From NCBI GenBank assembly GCA_025558095.1, contig JAIVFI010000016.1, positions 434,001 through 498,000 of the forward strand: a stretch of DNA of 64,000 bases, given 5' to 3'. This DNA comes from Hyaloraphidium curvatum (lineage: Eukaryota > Monoblepharomycota > Hyaloraphidiomycetes > Hyaloraphidiales > Hyaloraphidiaceae). The notes under the pieces were generated by a model that was not told the origin of the DNA, made no database searches, and saw only the letters and a program-made list of their open reading frames with translations. The position numbers and the translations under genes were made by a program. The number at the start of each line of letters is the position of its first letter. Position 1 is the stretch's first letter. Positions 21,816-31,196 of this stretch are shown here, piece after piece.

Positions 21816-23508
21816 ATGGGGCTCGCTGGAGCCGCATGGCTCGCGCTAGCGCTGCTCTCGCTCGCGGCAGGGACCTTCGGTGCCGCAATAGGGAGGAACG
21901 AGGAGAAGGAGTGGATCGCGGTGTTTTCGGACGGGTGGGACGGGATCGCCGGTGGGTGCACTTGGAACCGCAGAACTTGAAGGCAGTGAAGCCAATCCGT
22001 GCACCCCTCTGTTTAGCGTCGAGGGCATGGCTGCCCGAACTCCTCGCTGAGCACGACCCTGCTGCTTCGCTGGTGAGGTGGTTCTCGATCCCCGGCCCCG
22101 AACGCCCCGCGTCGGGCTCCCGCGAAGCCGACGCAGGGTTCCACGCCGCCCTCGTCGCCTCCCGCTCGCCTTCCCTCCCTGCAGCGCTCCGCGCCGACCG
22201 GCGCGTGCGCCTGGTGGAACCAAACGGCGCGGTGTGGATCGATCCCCTCCCCGCGCCCTTCCCTCCCATGCGCCATGCTGCGCCCGGTGCGGACCGCACC
22301 TGGGAGAACGTGAGCTTCGTCACGCAGCCCGGAGCGCCCTACAACCTCGCGCGGTTGTCGTCCCGCGCGCCGGGCCCGGACTGGTACTCGTACGGCTCCC
22401 GCGCGGGGGCGGGGGTGCGCGTGTATGTGGTCGACACGGGTGTAATGGTGGAGCACGCTGAGTTCCGGGGGAGGGCGGCGAGGGGGGCGTCGTTCGTCCA
22501 GGGGGAGGCGGAGGGCGACCAAAACGGCCATGGAACGCATGTAGCGGGTGGGTGGGACGTCTGGAGAGTCTGTTTCGTGGTTCAGAACCTTGCCGCAGGG
22601 ACGATCGCGGGGTTCACCTACGGCGCGGCCAAGGAAGCCTCCATCATCGAGGTCAAGGTGCTCAACAGCCAGGGCGGAGGCAGCTGGTCCAACGTCATCG
22701 CCGGGATCGAGTGGATCGTGGGCCAGGTGCGCGCCTCCCAGGACACTAGCATCATGCAGTGAGTTCCCCCCCCAAAATGAGTGCCAATCACCTGATTCCA
22801 AACCGCACCTCCAGCATGTCCATCACAGGCACACAGAGCGCCGCGGTACAACTCGCCATTGGCAGCGCCCTCTCGGCTCTGCCTGAAATGCTCCACGTTG
22901 TCGCGGCTGCCGGCAACACGGGCGGGAACGCGTGCGACTACACACCCGGCGCCGCCAGCCGCGTGGGCGCCATCACCGTCGCCGCGACGGATCGCAACGA
23001 CAGCGTGCCGGCGTTCAGCAACCGCGGCCCGTGCGTGACGATCTGGGCGCCTGGCACGGGGATCGTGTCGGCGGCGATCGGCGAGCCTCGCGGCCGGGCG
23101 CTGCGGGCCTTGAGCGGGACCAGCATGGCCGCGCCGCTCGTCACGGGCGCCGCGGCGCTGATCCTGTCGTACCGAAGGTCCCTGACTAGCCAGTCGCTGA
23201 GGGAGTTCCTTGTCTCGGTGGCGACCATGGGGGCGATCGGGGACCTGCCGGCAGACGGCTCGCCGGACGGCATCGCGTACGGCTTCTTCGTCGGCGGCAA
23301 CCCAAACGCGACAGAGCCCGACGCCCAACGATCCACGGATGAGGGCACCACGTCCGAGATCCGGCCGTCGGGTTCTGCCGACGACGAGCTTGCGAATGGC
23401 CGCTCCGATCGGCACAAGCTGTTCGTACAGCCGGCGCGGCCTGTTCGGAACATTGCCCACCGACCCGCAGCGGCGCGAAATGGCTGCTTGGAATCCCATT
23501 GCTGGTAG
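21816..23508 (+). CDS. Secreted subtilisin-family (S8, proteinase K-like) serine protease
   Basis: A 506-residue preproenzyme in four exons; introns 21952-22016 (65), 22548-22598 (51, in-frame and stop-free) and 22759-22814 (56). It has a signal peptide (MGLAGAAWLALALLSLAAG), an inhibitor I9-like propeptide beginning EEKEWIAVFSDGWDG, and the catalytic domain. The triad is Asp in VYVVDTGVMVEHAEFRG, His in DQNGHGTHVAGTIAGFTYG (split by intron 2) and Ser in LSGTSMAAPLVTGAAA; the oxyanion Asn is in VVAAAGNTGGNACDYTPGAA. It probably acts outside the cell or in a vacuole. The last 90 or so residues after the fold are polar and unrecognised. Stop TAG 23506-23508. Confidence 0.93.
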
Positions 23509-23834
23509 AAGCCTCCAGGCGCCACCGATGCCCTGCGGTGGCTTATCCGTAAGCCAGTGATCCGGAACTCTGGTCGGTCCCAGTGGACCGCGGAAGCGCG
23601 CGCGTGAGATCCCTGACGACATCATTCTCTAATCAAATACCCGAACGAACGTGTAGCCTTGAGCCTGATGCCATGACCAAGAGATCATCACAACTGGAAT
23701 TTTGACTCGTCCGATCGCGCGACCGCCTCCTGCTCAGAAATGTCGCTGCTAGAAAGCGAGTCGAAAAAAGGGCCTAGTATCAGCAAACGCTGGCGATCGA
23801 GCGCCGAATCAGGACACGCACCTACGCCGGTCAT
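23509..23834. other. Non-coding space between convergent genes
   Basis: 326 bp between the 3' ends of the subtilase and the RNA-binding protein genes. It is somewhat richer in A/T than the flanks and presumably holds both 3' UTRs and poly(A) sites. I see no open frame, RNA gene or repeat. Confidence 0.5.
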
Positions 23835-24573
23835 CTAGTATGAGTCGCCCCTCCCGTAGTCACCACCGCCCCTGCCCCAGCTGTCTCCCGAATCCCGGCG
23901 GTTGTACCCGTCGCGACCGCCGTACCCGCCACGGCCGCCGTACCCGCCGCGGCCGCCGTACCCGCCGCGGCTCCCGTAGCCTCCGCGGGGCGACCTGCGC
24001 TCGGTGCGCTCGCCCCTCGGCCCCGCCTTGTCCAGGCGGACCTGGCGGCCCATGAGGTCCTGAAATGGTTGCCATTAGCATGCGACGTCGGGGAGAAAAT
24101 GGAGGCGCCTGCCCACCTGCCCGTTCAGTGCCTGTACGGCGGCGTCGGCCTCGGCGGGCTCGGTGAAGGTGACGAACGCGAAGCCGCGGCTGCGGCCGGT
24201 GTCGCGGTCCCGCACGACGGTGAGCTCGGCGATCTGGCCGTGGGCGGAGAGCACCTCGCGCAGGGCCTCCTCGTCGGCGGACCACGCGAGGTTGCCGATG
24301 AACACCTTGACGCCTTCATATTGAACGGGGCATCAGGTACGGGAGTTCTAGGCGCTGCGAGCGAGGACACCCACCGCGCTCCTCCGGCGTCGGCTCGGCG
24401 GCGGGCGGCGCGTCCTCGGGTTCGTTCTGGAAGAGGCGCGCCGACGCGGAGAAGGCGCGCGGCGCGGCGGCGCGCGGGGCCGCGGCCAGCAGCGCGGACG
24501 CGGCGGGCTGCGCGCGCGACAAAGAGCCGGAGAGCGCGGAAGCGACGCGGACGACGGTTCGGAGGCCGGACAT
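23835..24573 (-). CDS. Mitochondrial glycine-rich RNA-binding protein (single RRM)
   Basis: The 206-residue model has three exons; introns 24314-24374 (61 nt, phase 1, acceptor GAAG) and 24060-24116 (57 nt, phase 0). The N-terminus (MSGLRTVVRVASALSGSLSR to AFSASARLF) is Arg/Ser/Ala-rich without acids until residue 50, a typical mitochondrial presequence. One RRM follows with RNP2 VKVFIGNLAW and RNP1 RSRGFAFVTF. A short RG-rich tail has GGYGGRGGYGGRGGYGGR repeats encoded by near-identical 15-18 bp units (about 23920-23980). Such proteins act in organellar RNA stability or editing in plants and as generic RNA chaperones elsewhere. Stop TAG 23835-23837. Confidence 0.88.
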
Positions 24574-24816
24574 CTTTGAGGTGGCGTACTTCCTTCAGCG
24601 CCTGATCGAGTGAAGAAAATCCGCCTCGATCCCCCAGCGGCATCAAGAGTCCGCGCACCCCTTTCACGCCGGGAGAGCATGGATGATGATCGGATTGCAT
24701 AACTGTACAGTACATGCATCTATGACAAAGCCGTCTATACACGCTCCCGCACCGAGCCAGAGTAAGAAGCAGCAGCCCCAAGTCCCGCCCCAAACAGCCA
24801 AGCAGACAAAACCAAA

Positions 24817-26561
24817 TCAGCTGAACCTGAAGATGTCCGGCATTGCCGGCCCCAATCCGTGCCCAGCATGCCCCAGCCCCGCAAACGGCGACGGCGGGTG
24901 CCCCGCAAACTGCCTCTGCGCAGGCTCCGAGGACGACCCGACGTCGCCCGCGGTCCAGTCCAGATCGTCGTCGAAATCCATGTGGTGATCCTCCTCCGCC
25001 GGCGCCGAGTCAGACCGCGGAGCCAGCGGCTCCTCCGCGGCATCGGGCGGCTGCCACCCGCCCGCGTGCGCCCCATCCGGCAACCCCTGCCCCGCCGGCT
25101 GCCCCGCCGGTCCCGGCGGAACCAGCCCCCCGCCCAGCGTGGGCGGCCCCTGCCCCGGCTGAGCCATCGCCTGCAGCGACGACAGCGCCTGCAGCTGCTG
25201 CATCGCCGCGAGCTGCTGCGGCATCGTCGCCATGAGACCGGGGATCGCGGCCTGCATGGCCATCTGCGCCATGTACGGGTTCGGCACCATGCCGCCGCCC
25301 ATGCCCATGTAGCCTGGCATGAACATGTCGCCGCCGGGAAAGGGGAAGGCGTTCTTGGACATCTTGTTGACCCTGTGCGGGGAAGGAGCGTTAGTGATTG
25401 CGCGACGAAGGGAAAGCAATAGACAGCTCACTTCCTGGCGTACCGAAGACCGCACGCGTTGCAGAGCCTGATTAGAGCAGGGTCAGTTGATGAAGAAAGA
25501 TGGCTGCCAGAGCGCGGCCGCCACCCACGTCTTCTGCCCGCTCGGGCCGCGGCGCCACTCGGGCGAGTCCGCCTTGCCACACTCCTCGCACTTGAACGGC
25601 GTGCCATCGGGGTTCTTCTTGGGCGCCGTCGACGCCTTGGAGCGCCGCATCTGCGGGGGCGATTCGGACAGGCTGCGATTGCCCGCGGGTTGAGCAAAAG
25701 AAGATAAGGACGCAGAGTCCGAAATGCCCACCCGAGGACGCTGCCAGACGAGGATTGCCCGGCCGAGATCGGGATCGGACCGCTGCCTTCGCCCTCCTCC
25801 TTGGCCCGCGCCGACGTGCCACTGGAGCTCTTGCGCGGCGGCGCCGGCCGAGGTGGTGGTGGCGTCGGGCGGACCGAAGGCGGCCTGCCCGGCGGGAACG
25901 CGGGCTGCGGCGACATGGGCGGCGGCGTCGCAAGCGTGCGGAAGGCGGGCACGGCGGAGCCGGCCAGGGCGTCGGAGGAAGGCTGGGGCGGGCCGAGGTC
26001 GCCGCGGCGCGGCACCGGGCGGCCGCGGTGGCCGTGCAGGTCCAGCAGCTCCGCGGCGGCGACGGCCAGCTCGCGCACGGTGTCGTCGATGTCCTCCAGC
26101 AGCGGCGGCAGCGCGTTCGCGGCGATCGGGCGCAATGCAGCGGCCTGGACGGGGTCGCCAGCGGCAGCCGAGAACAGGTCCTGGGCAAACTGCCTGCGCG
26201 CCAGGTAGTAGCGGTCCAGCACGTCGTGCATGGCTGCGGTGTCCGCGGCCTCGGCCTTGATTTCCACGTCGTCTGCCCCGGGTGCTGCGGGCGGGCCGCC
26301 CTGCGGCACGGGCGGGGTCGCGGCCGACACGCCGCCGCCGCCCAGCACCATCCACAGCACCAGCGCGGCGGCCTGCTGCACGGCGCCGTCGGCGTCGATC
26401 ACGAGCGGCCGCACGAGGCCGACGATGTCGTTCGCCCGCAGCGCCGCCCGCAGCGGCGGCTGCCCCGCGAGCTCGATCAGCGCCTTGACGAGCACGAGCT
26501 TCTCGCGGTTCCACCGGTCGAGCCCCGCGACGGGCGGTGCCTTCGCCCCGCGCGCCTCCAT
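24817..26561 (-). CDS. GATA-type zinc-finger transcription factor
   Basis: The 521-residue model has four exons; introns 25673-25731 (59), 25468-25528 (61) and 25373-25431 (59). The single GATA finger is split over two introns: FKCEECGKADSPEWRRGPSG, QKT, then LCNACGLRYARK, a CX2CX18CX2C finger followed by a basic tail. The N-terminal 250 residues (start 26561) are helical: NREKLVLVKALIELAGQPP, RANDIVGLVRPLVIDADGAV, suggesting a HEAT/armadillo-like or TFIIS-N-like fold that I do not recognise in other GATA factors. The middle is Pro-rich. The C-terminus is Met/Gln/Gly/Pro-rich with an acidic patch (EEDHHMDFDDDLDW) that could be an activation domain. DNA-binding role is firm; targets unknown. 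Confidence 0.85.
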
Positions 26562-26907
26562 CCTCGCGGCCGGCGGAGGCGGCGCGAGCGGGCAGGCGCC
26601 AATGGCGGTTTTGGAGTGCACCGCCCGCCACCGGGCGCCCAGCAATCGCACGGAGCGGAAGACGGAAGGCGTCCCCAAACGGGCACAAACCAAGTTCCGA
26701 GCCCGCCTGTCTCTGGCTGATTTTAGAGAGGATGATTTGACCAGCAATCGGGCTGGCTGCCCGGATTCGTGCAAAGCGGCGTGCGGGCGGCGTGCGGAAA
26801 TGATCCATGATTCATCGCAGCCGATAAGGTGCCAAGCTCGAGATCGGAGCCTCAGCGAGCTTCTGTTACTGCTCTCCGTCTCTCTCTCAAGGAATGTAAT
26901 CTCCCTG
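26562..26907. promoter_or_regulatory. Shared upstream region of the GATA factor (-) and CotH-like gene (+)
   Basis: About 346 bp between divergent starts. Frames through it are open by GC bias but have no recognisable product. A reading frame from the ATG at 26800 joins that of 26908, so the CotH-like coding region could begin here and shorten the space to about 240 bp. No RNA gene or repeat seen. Confidence 0.4.
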
Positions 26908-28469
26908 ATGCGTCGCTTTGCACCGATCGCGTGCGGAGCGCGAATGCCGCCCGGAGGCCTTCACCTGCCCGTGTGGCATTCAGGGCTCCAAAGGTAGCTC
27001 CGAAGCTCAGGGCTCGGTCACCAACCAGCGCTCCGCGGCAGCTCGACACGCCGTCAGCGGTGGTCCCCAATGCGCAGGCAGCGCCTGCCCCCCCCAAAGG
27101 ACGCGATGGCAAGGCCGCGCCCGACCACGGCACGGTCTTCCCGCAGGACCGCGTGTCGCAAATGACCATAACTATCGCGCCAGCCGACTGGGCGGCGATG
27201 CAGGAGGACATGGAAAAGATCTACGGTTCTGCTTGGAGGATGTACGAGTCGGCGAAGGACATGGCGCCCGACGAGAAGATGGCCTTCATGAAGCTCATGG
27301 CGTCCATCAGGTCCGCGGGCAAGCCGGGCGCGCCTCCGGTCGACACCTCGCTCCTGACGCCGGTCCAGGTGGACGCGGCTAGGAAGCTGGGCGAGGAGGT
27401 CGCGGCCAAGGGCAGCAACACCGAGGTGCCGACGCCCATGTGGGTCCCGGCGACCGTCAGCTTCGGCGACAACAAAGGCAAGTGGGAGAACGTCCAAGTC
27501 CGCTACAAGGGCGCGAGCTCCCTGAATCCCTGGACGAGGGGGATCCTCTACCTGCCCTTCAAGTTGAAGAGCAAAGACAAGTTCTTTGGATTCAAGGAAC
27601 TCGCGGTCGCCAACAACTACAACGACCCGGCTGGGATGCGCGACATCCTGATGTACGGCCTCCTCCGTGACGCAGGTCTCCCCTCCTTGGGCACAGCGCC
27701 CTACGAGGTGTCCCTGGACCACGGCCAAGGGCCCCAGCGCCTCGGCCTCTACACCGCGACCGAGGTGGTCGACGACACGGGGATAAAGGCACACTTTGGG
27801 GACGACGACGGCAACATCTACAAGGTGGAGGGCACCGCCGCCTCCCTGGCCGAGGGCACGCGCGGGCAGATCCCCGAATCGTTCGAGAAGCGGAACAACA
27901 AGAAGTCCCCAGGATGGGCCGACGTAGAGGCGCTCTACGATGCCCTGCATGCGCTGACCCGCACGTCGGACCCGGCTGCGTGGCGCGCCGGCCTGGATGC
28001 CGTCTTCGACACCGACATTTTCCTCGGCTGGCTGGCCATCGTGACCTTCGTTGCCCATGCGGACACGTACGGTACCGCGGCGCACAACTTTTACGTCTAC
28101 AACAACCCAAAGTCGAAGAAGCTGACCTGGGTTTCCTGGGACAACAATAGCACATTCTTTCCCAAGGACATGGAGAGGTCCCCGCTGGACCGATCCAAGA
28201 CGGCCGCCACGTGGCCGCTCATCCGCTTCCTGCTCGACGACCCCGCCTACGCCGAGCGCTACCGGACGGTGATGGCCGGGCTGGCAGGCACGGTGCTCGC
28301 CAAGGACACGCTGGTCGAGCGAATAAGGAGTGTGGGGGCGGTGATCGGGCCCCGGGCAGAGGCGGACCTGGGGAAGGAGGGGTACGAGACCGCGGTGCAG
28401 GATATCGTGGGGTTCGTCGAGGTGAGGGCGAAGGAGCTGGAGGCGTTCCTTGCGGGCGCATCGGTGTGA
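26908..28469 (+). CDS. CotH kinase-family protein
   Basis: CotH proteins were described as atypical kinases of Bacillus spore coats; eukaryotic homologues occur in several fungi and are often secreted or surface-exposed. The domain starts at VFPQDRVSQMTITIAPADW and shows ENVQVRYKGASSLNPW, LPFKLKSKDKFFGF, NNYNDPAGMRDILMYGLLRD, APYEVSLDHG, LGLYTATEVVDD and the C-terminal HNFYVYNNP / LTWVSWDNNSTF segment, which carries the Asp of the metal site. The main frame has no ATG early enough. My model takes ATG 26908 and a 35-nt intron (26994-27028, GTAGCT...CAG, phase 2), giving 508 residues without an obvious signal peptide. The intron is unusually short and the 5' end is uncertain. Confidence 0.75.
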
Positions 28470-28670
28470 GAGAAGCGATGAGATCGCGGGGCCGTTCCCA
28501 CATCTCGTGCTCCGGGATCCGCAAATAAACCGTTCGCGTGAACGATGCGTATCTCTGGATGCGAGGATAAGGCAAGCTCTCACTTCGGGGTCCGATACGA
28601 ACGTGCTGGGCGGTCTCGATCGCGTGCTCCGCACCGTGACTCCTGCCCCTGCCCTCGAATCTCCCCCGCG

Positions 28671-30554
28671 ATGGCCCGCATTCCGGCCGTCGCGCTGGCC
28701 GTCGCGGCGGCGATCCTTTTCTTCGCGTGTTTCGCCGCCGCGCAGATCTCGCCGCCCCCGACTGTCCTCCCGGAGGACCAGGTTATCCGGATTGTCACCG
28801 CCGACGGCCAGCCGGCCCGGGCCGGCGTGCCCACGCTGTTCAACCTTTCGATCCTCGATCCGTGGCGTTCGACGGCAGATAATCCTGTCCCGCTGCAATG
28901 GATGCAGCTCGTCGACCCGCGTGGTGAGTTTACCGGCCCCGGGTCGTTTGCCAACCGCGACGACGGCTCACACCATCTCCCAGGCGATGGAATTGGCAAG
29001 CTGCCCGTCTTCGTACGTGTTTCGCGTCAAGAGTTTCGTGTTGGATTCTTATTGTGCCTGTTCTGCCTCCGCTTGCGCTCCCCTCCTTGGTCGGTCAAAA
29101 CGACCTATCGTGCCCATCCCCTCCCCTCCACCTGCGCCTCTCGCATTGATCCGTCGCCTGCAGGTCGTCGCCCAGGACCTCGGCACGCTGTTTCACGTGA
29201 CCGCCGATATCGACTTTCCCCGCTACAACTGGGACTCCAACCAGTTTGAGTCGGTCTGGCAGATCGAGCTCCTCCTACCCCGCGTTGGCAACTACGGGAT
29301 CTATTCGAGATTTGAGGTTTTGCGCACCGACAACCCGCGACCGCCGACGATCACCTTCCCCAACCGTAACGATACCTCGCGGCACACGGGGTACGGCCGT
29401 ATCACCGTGCTCGCGTCGTCCCCGAACGACCCGACCATGGGCCCGATCGCCAACACCTCTCTGGTTCAGACCACGCGCGGACTTGAGCTGAACCCGTTGC
29501 ACCCGGACTCAGTGACAATCGGCATTACCCCTGCCGATCTTGCTCTGCCGCAGCCGGTCACGACCCCCCCGTCGGCGCTGTCGATAGATCGCTTCCAGCT
29601 TTCGCTGTCAATCCAGTACAATACGAGCAGGATACCTGTGCTGCCTACGGGATCGTGCGCGTTCTTCTTTGCAAACGCCAGCCTGTTGGAATCCATGGAG
29701 GGCGCCAAGCCGATGACCAGCTTCTCCCCAATCTACGAGGCGTACTCGCTTTTCACCGTCGTTCACGAGTCGATGCGGTGGTGGGACTCCAAGGGATCCT
29801 GGGTAGGGTCGGCCGATCGCCATTTGCCGGGCGCCTCTCAACCTCTCCTTTTGCAGATCGTTGGCACGAACCGCGCACCAGGTGGCCTGTGTCCCCCTCT
29901 CGACCCCAGCCAACGCTTCGTCGAGACCCCGCCGCCGTCGACAATGAGTCAGAGCGCCATCATCTCGTACGGCCCCACCGTGGGCACGCCCATCACCTTC
30001 CCTCTTCCCGGAAAGTACGCGATCTTCTTCCAAGCCGCGCGCGTGCCGTTCCAGGAGAAGCGGCGCACGATGCTTGTTGGGCAGTGGATCGTTGAAGTCC
30101 GGGGTATGTTGCCACGAGGAAGGGCGCGGATCTCTCTAAACCTCCCGCAGACGGCGTTCCCAGGGATGCCGAGGTCCTTGCGTACCTCTCCCGCGACAAC
30201 ACGGCGGGAGGCACGATCGGCCCCTACCCCAACACCAACAACTCGGCCTACGATCCGTCCCGGCCGCCTGGGTCGGGCGCGCCTGCCTCTGCCGCCCCGA
30301 CCTGCCCGCCTTCGGGGTCGGGCTCGCAGGCCGGGCTGATCGCCGCGATCGCGGTGCTCTCGATCGTCGCCGCAGGTGCGCTGGTCGGGCTCGGCGTGAC
30401 GCTTTACAAGCAACGCCCGCGGAACGATGACCAGACCTCGGCAAAGGGTGGCCCGGTGGAGCTGAGCATTACCAAGTCGGCGAAGGTCAGGGGCGAGGAC
30501 GACGGCCGACCCTTCGTGCGGATGGAAGATGTGGAGGAGGCCGTAAAGGAGTGA
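28671..30554 (+). CDS. Type I membrane protein, family not recognised
   Basis: The 523-residue model has five exons; introns 28924-28983 (60), 29013-29163 (151), 29803-29856 (54) and 30104-30150 (47). Exon 2 is a 29-nt micro-exon. It starts with a signal peptide (ALAVAAAILFFACFAAAQ), continues with an ectodomain of about 420 residues with beta-strand character (LFHVTADIDFPRYNWDSNQF, VWQIELLLPRVGNYGIY, GPTVGTPITFPLPGKYAIFF), many NxT/S sites and few Cys, a Pro/Ser/Gly stalk, one helix (LIAAIAVLSIVAAGALVGLG) and a 55-residue cytosolic tail. The whole is typical of a cell-surface protein. In-frame and phase-shifted introns all agree, so the gene is real even though I cannot name it. Confidence 0.72.
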
Positions 30555-30719
30555 TGCTTTGCTATGCCATATCCTGGATTGTTGCTGTATACTGCCGCGC
30601 GATTTGCTTTGGAACACGATCGCTTTGATGCGAGGACGATACATCTTTTTGAGGGGGCGGGGGGGGATCGCGACCACCATTCAAACAGGACCCTCATCGG
30701 GCCATCGCGGGATTTCCGA

Positions 30720-31151
30720 ATGTCATCTCTCGTGGTCAAATACGTTGAACCGGCCGAGCTCGCCGCCTGGCTCCGCCAGGGCAAGAGGAAGCTCGCAGTG
30801 ATTGACGTCCGCGACGCTGATTTCCCCTATGGGAACATCCGAGGCTGCATCAACATTCCGAGCCGGACTTTTCACGATACGGTGTCGGGTATCGTGGAGC
30901 GATTCAGGGGCATGGACGCTCTCGTCTTCCACTGCGCGTTGTCACAAATACGAGGACCCAAAGCAGCAAACAGTTTTCGGACCGCGGTGCTGGAAACGAT
31001 GTCGGATGGCGGGGAGCAGGCAAAGGTACCGGAGCTGTACGTGTTACGGGGCGGATTCTCGCGCTTCCAGGAGGAGTTCGGGACCGAAGAGGACCTGGTC
31101 GAGAACCTGACGGAAGAGGCGCGTGAGGCATGGCGGAACGGCTGGATCTAG
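30720..31151 (+). CDS. Cdc25/rhodanese-type phosphatase (Ych1/Ibp1/Acr2-like)
   Basis: 143 residues, single exon. The rhodanese fold is clear: VKYVEPAELAAWLRQGKRK, LAVIDVRDADFPYGNIRGCI, NIPSRTF. The active-site loop FHCALSQIRGPKAAN is an HCX5R phosphatase signature, longer than the usual CX4 sulfurtransferase loop, placing it with fungal Ych1/Ibp1 phosphatases and arsenate reductase Acr2. It probably acts on phosphotyrosine-like substrates or arsenate; the sequence cannot decide. Start 30720 is the first ATG at the domain edge; the frame is open upstream to 30564 but that part is not similar to the family. Stop TAG 31149-31151. Confidence 0.85.
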   Translation: MSSLVVKYVEPAELAAWLRQGKRKLAVIDVRDADFPYGNIRGCINIPSRTFHDTVSGIVERFRGMDALVFHCALSQIRGPKAANSFRTAVLETMSDGGEQAKVPELYVLRGGFSRFQEEFGTEEDLVENLTEEAREAWRNGWI

Positions 31152-31196
31152 GGGTTCAAATGCGGTTGACGATTGCTCTATTGCACCTTGTCGAGC

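Noticed and set aside
31150-31190. tRNA-like B-box (GGTTCAAATGC)
   Set aside because: No cloverleaf arms or A-box at the right distance; it overlaps the rhodanese stop region.
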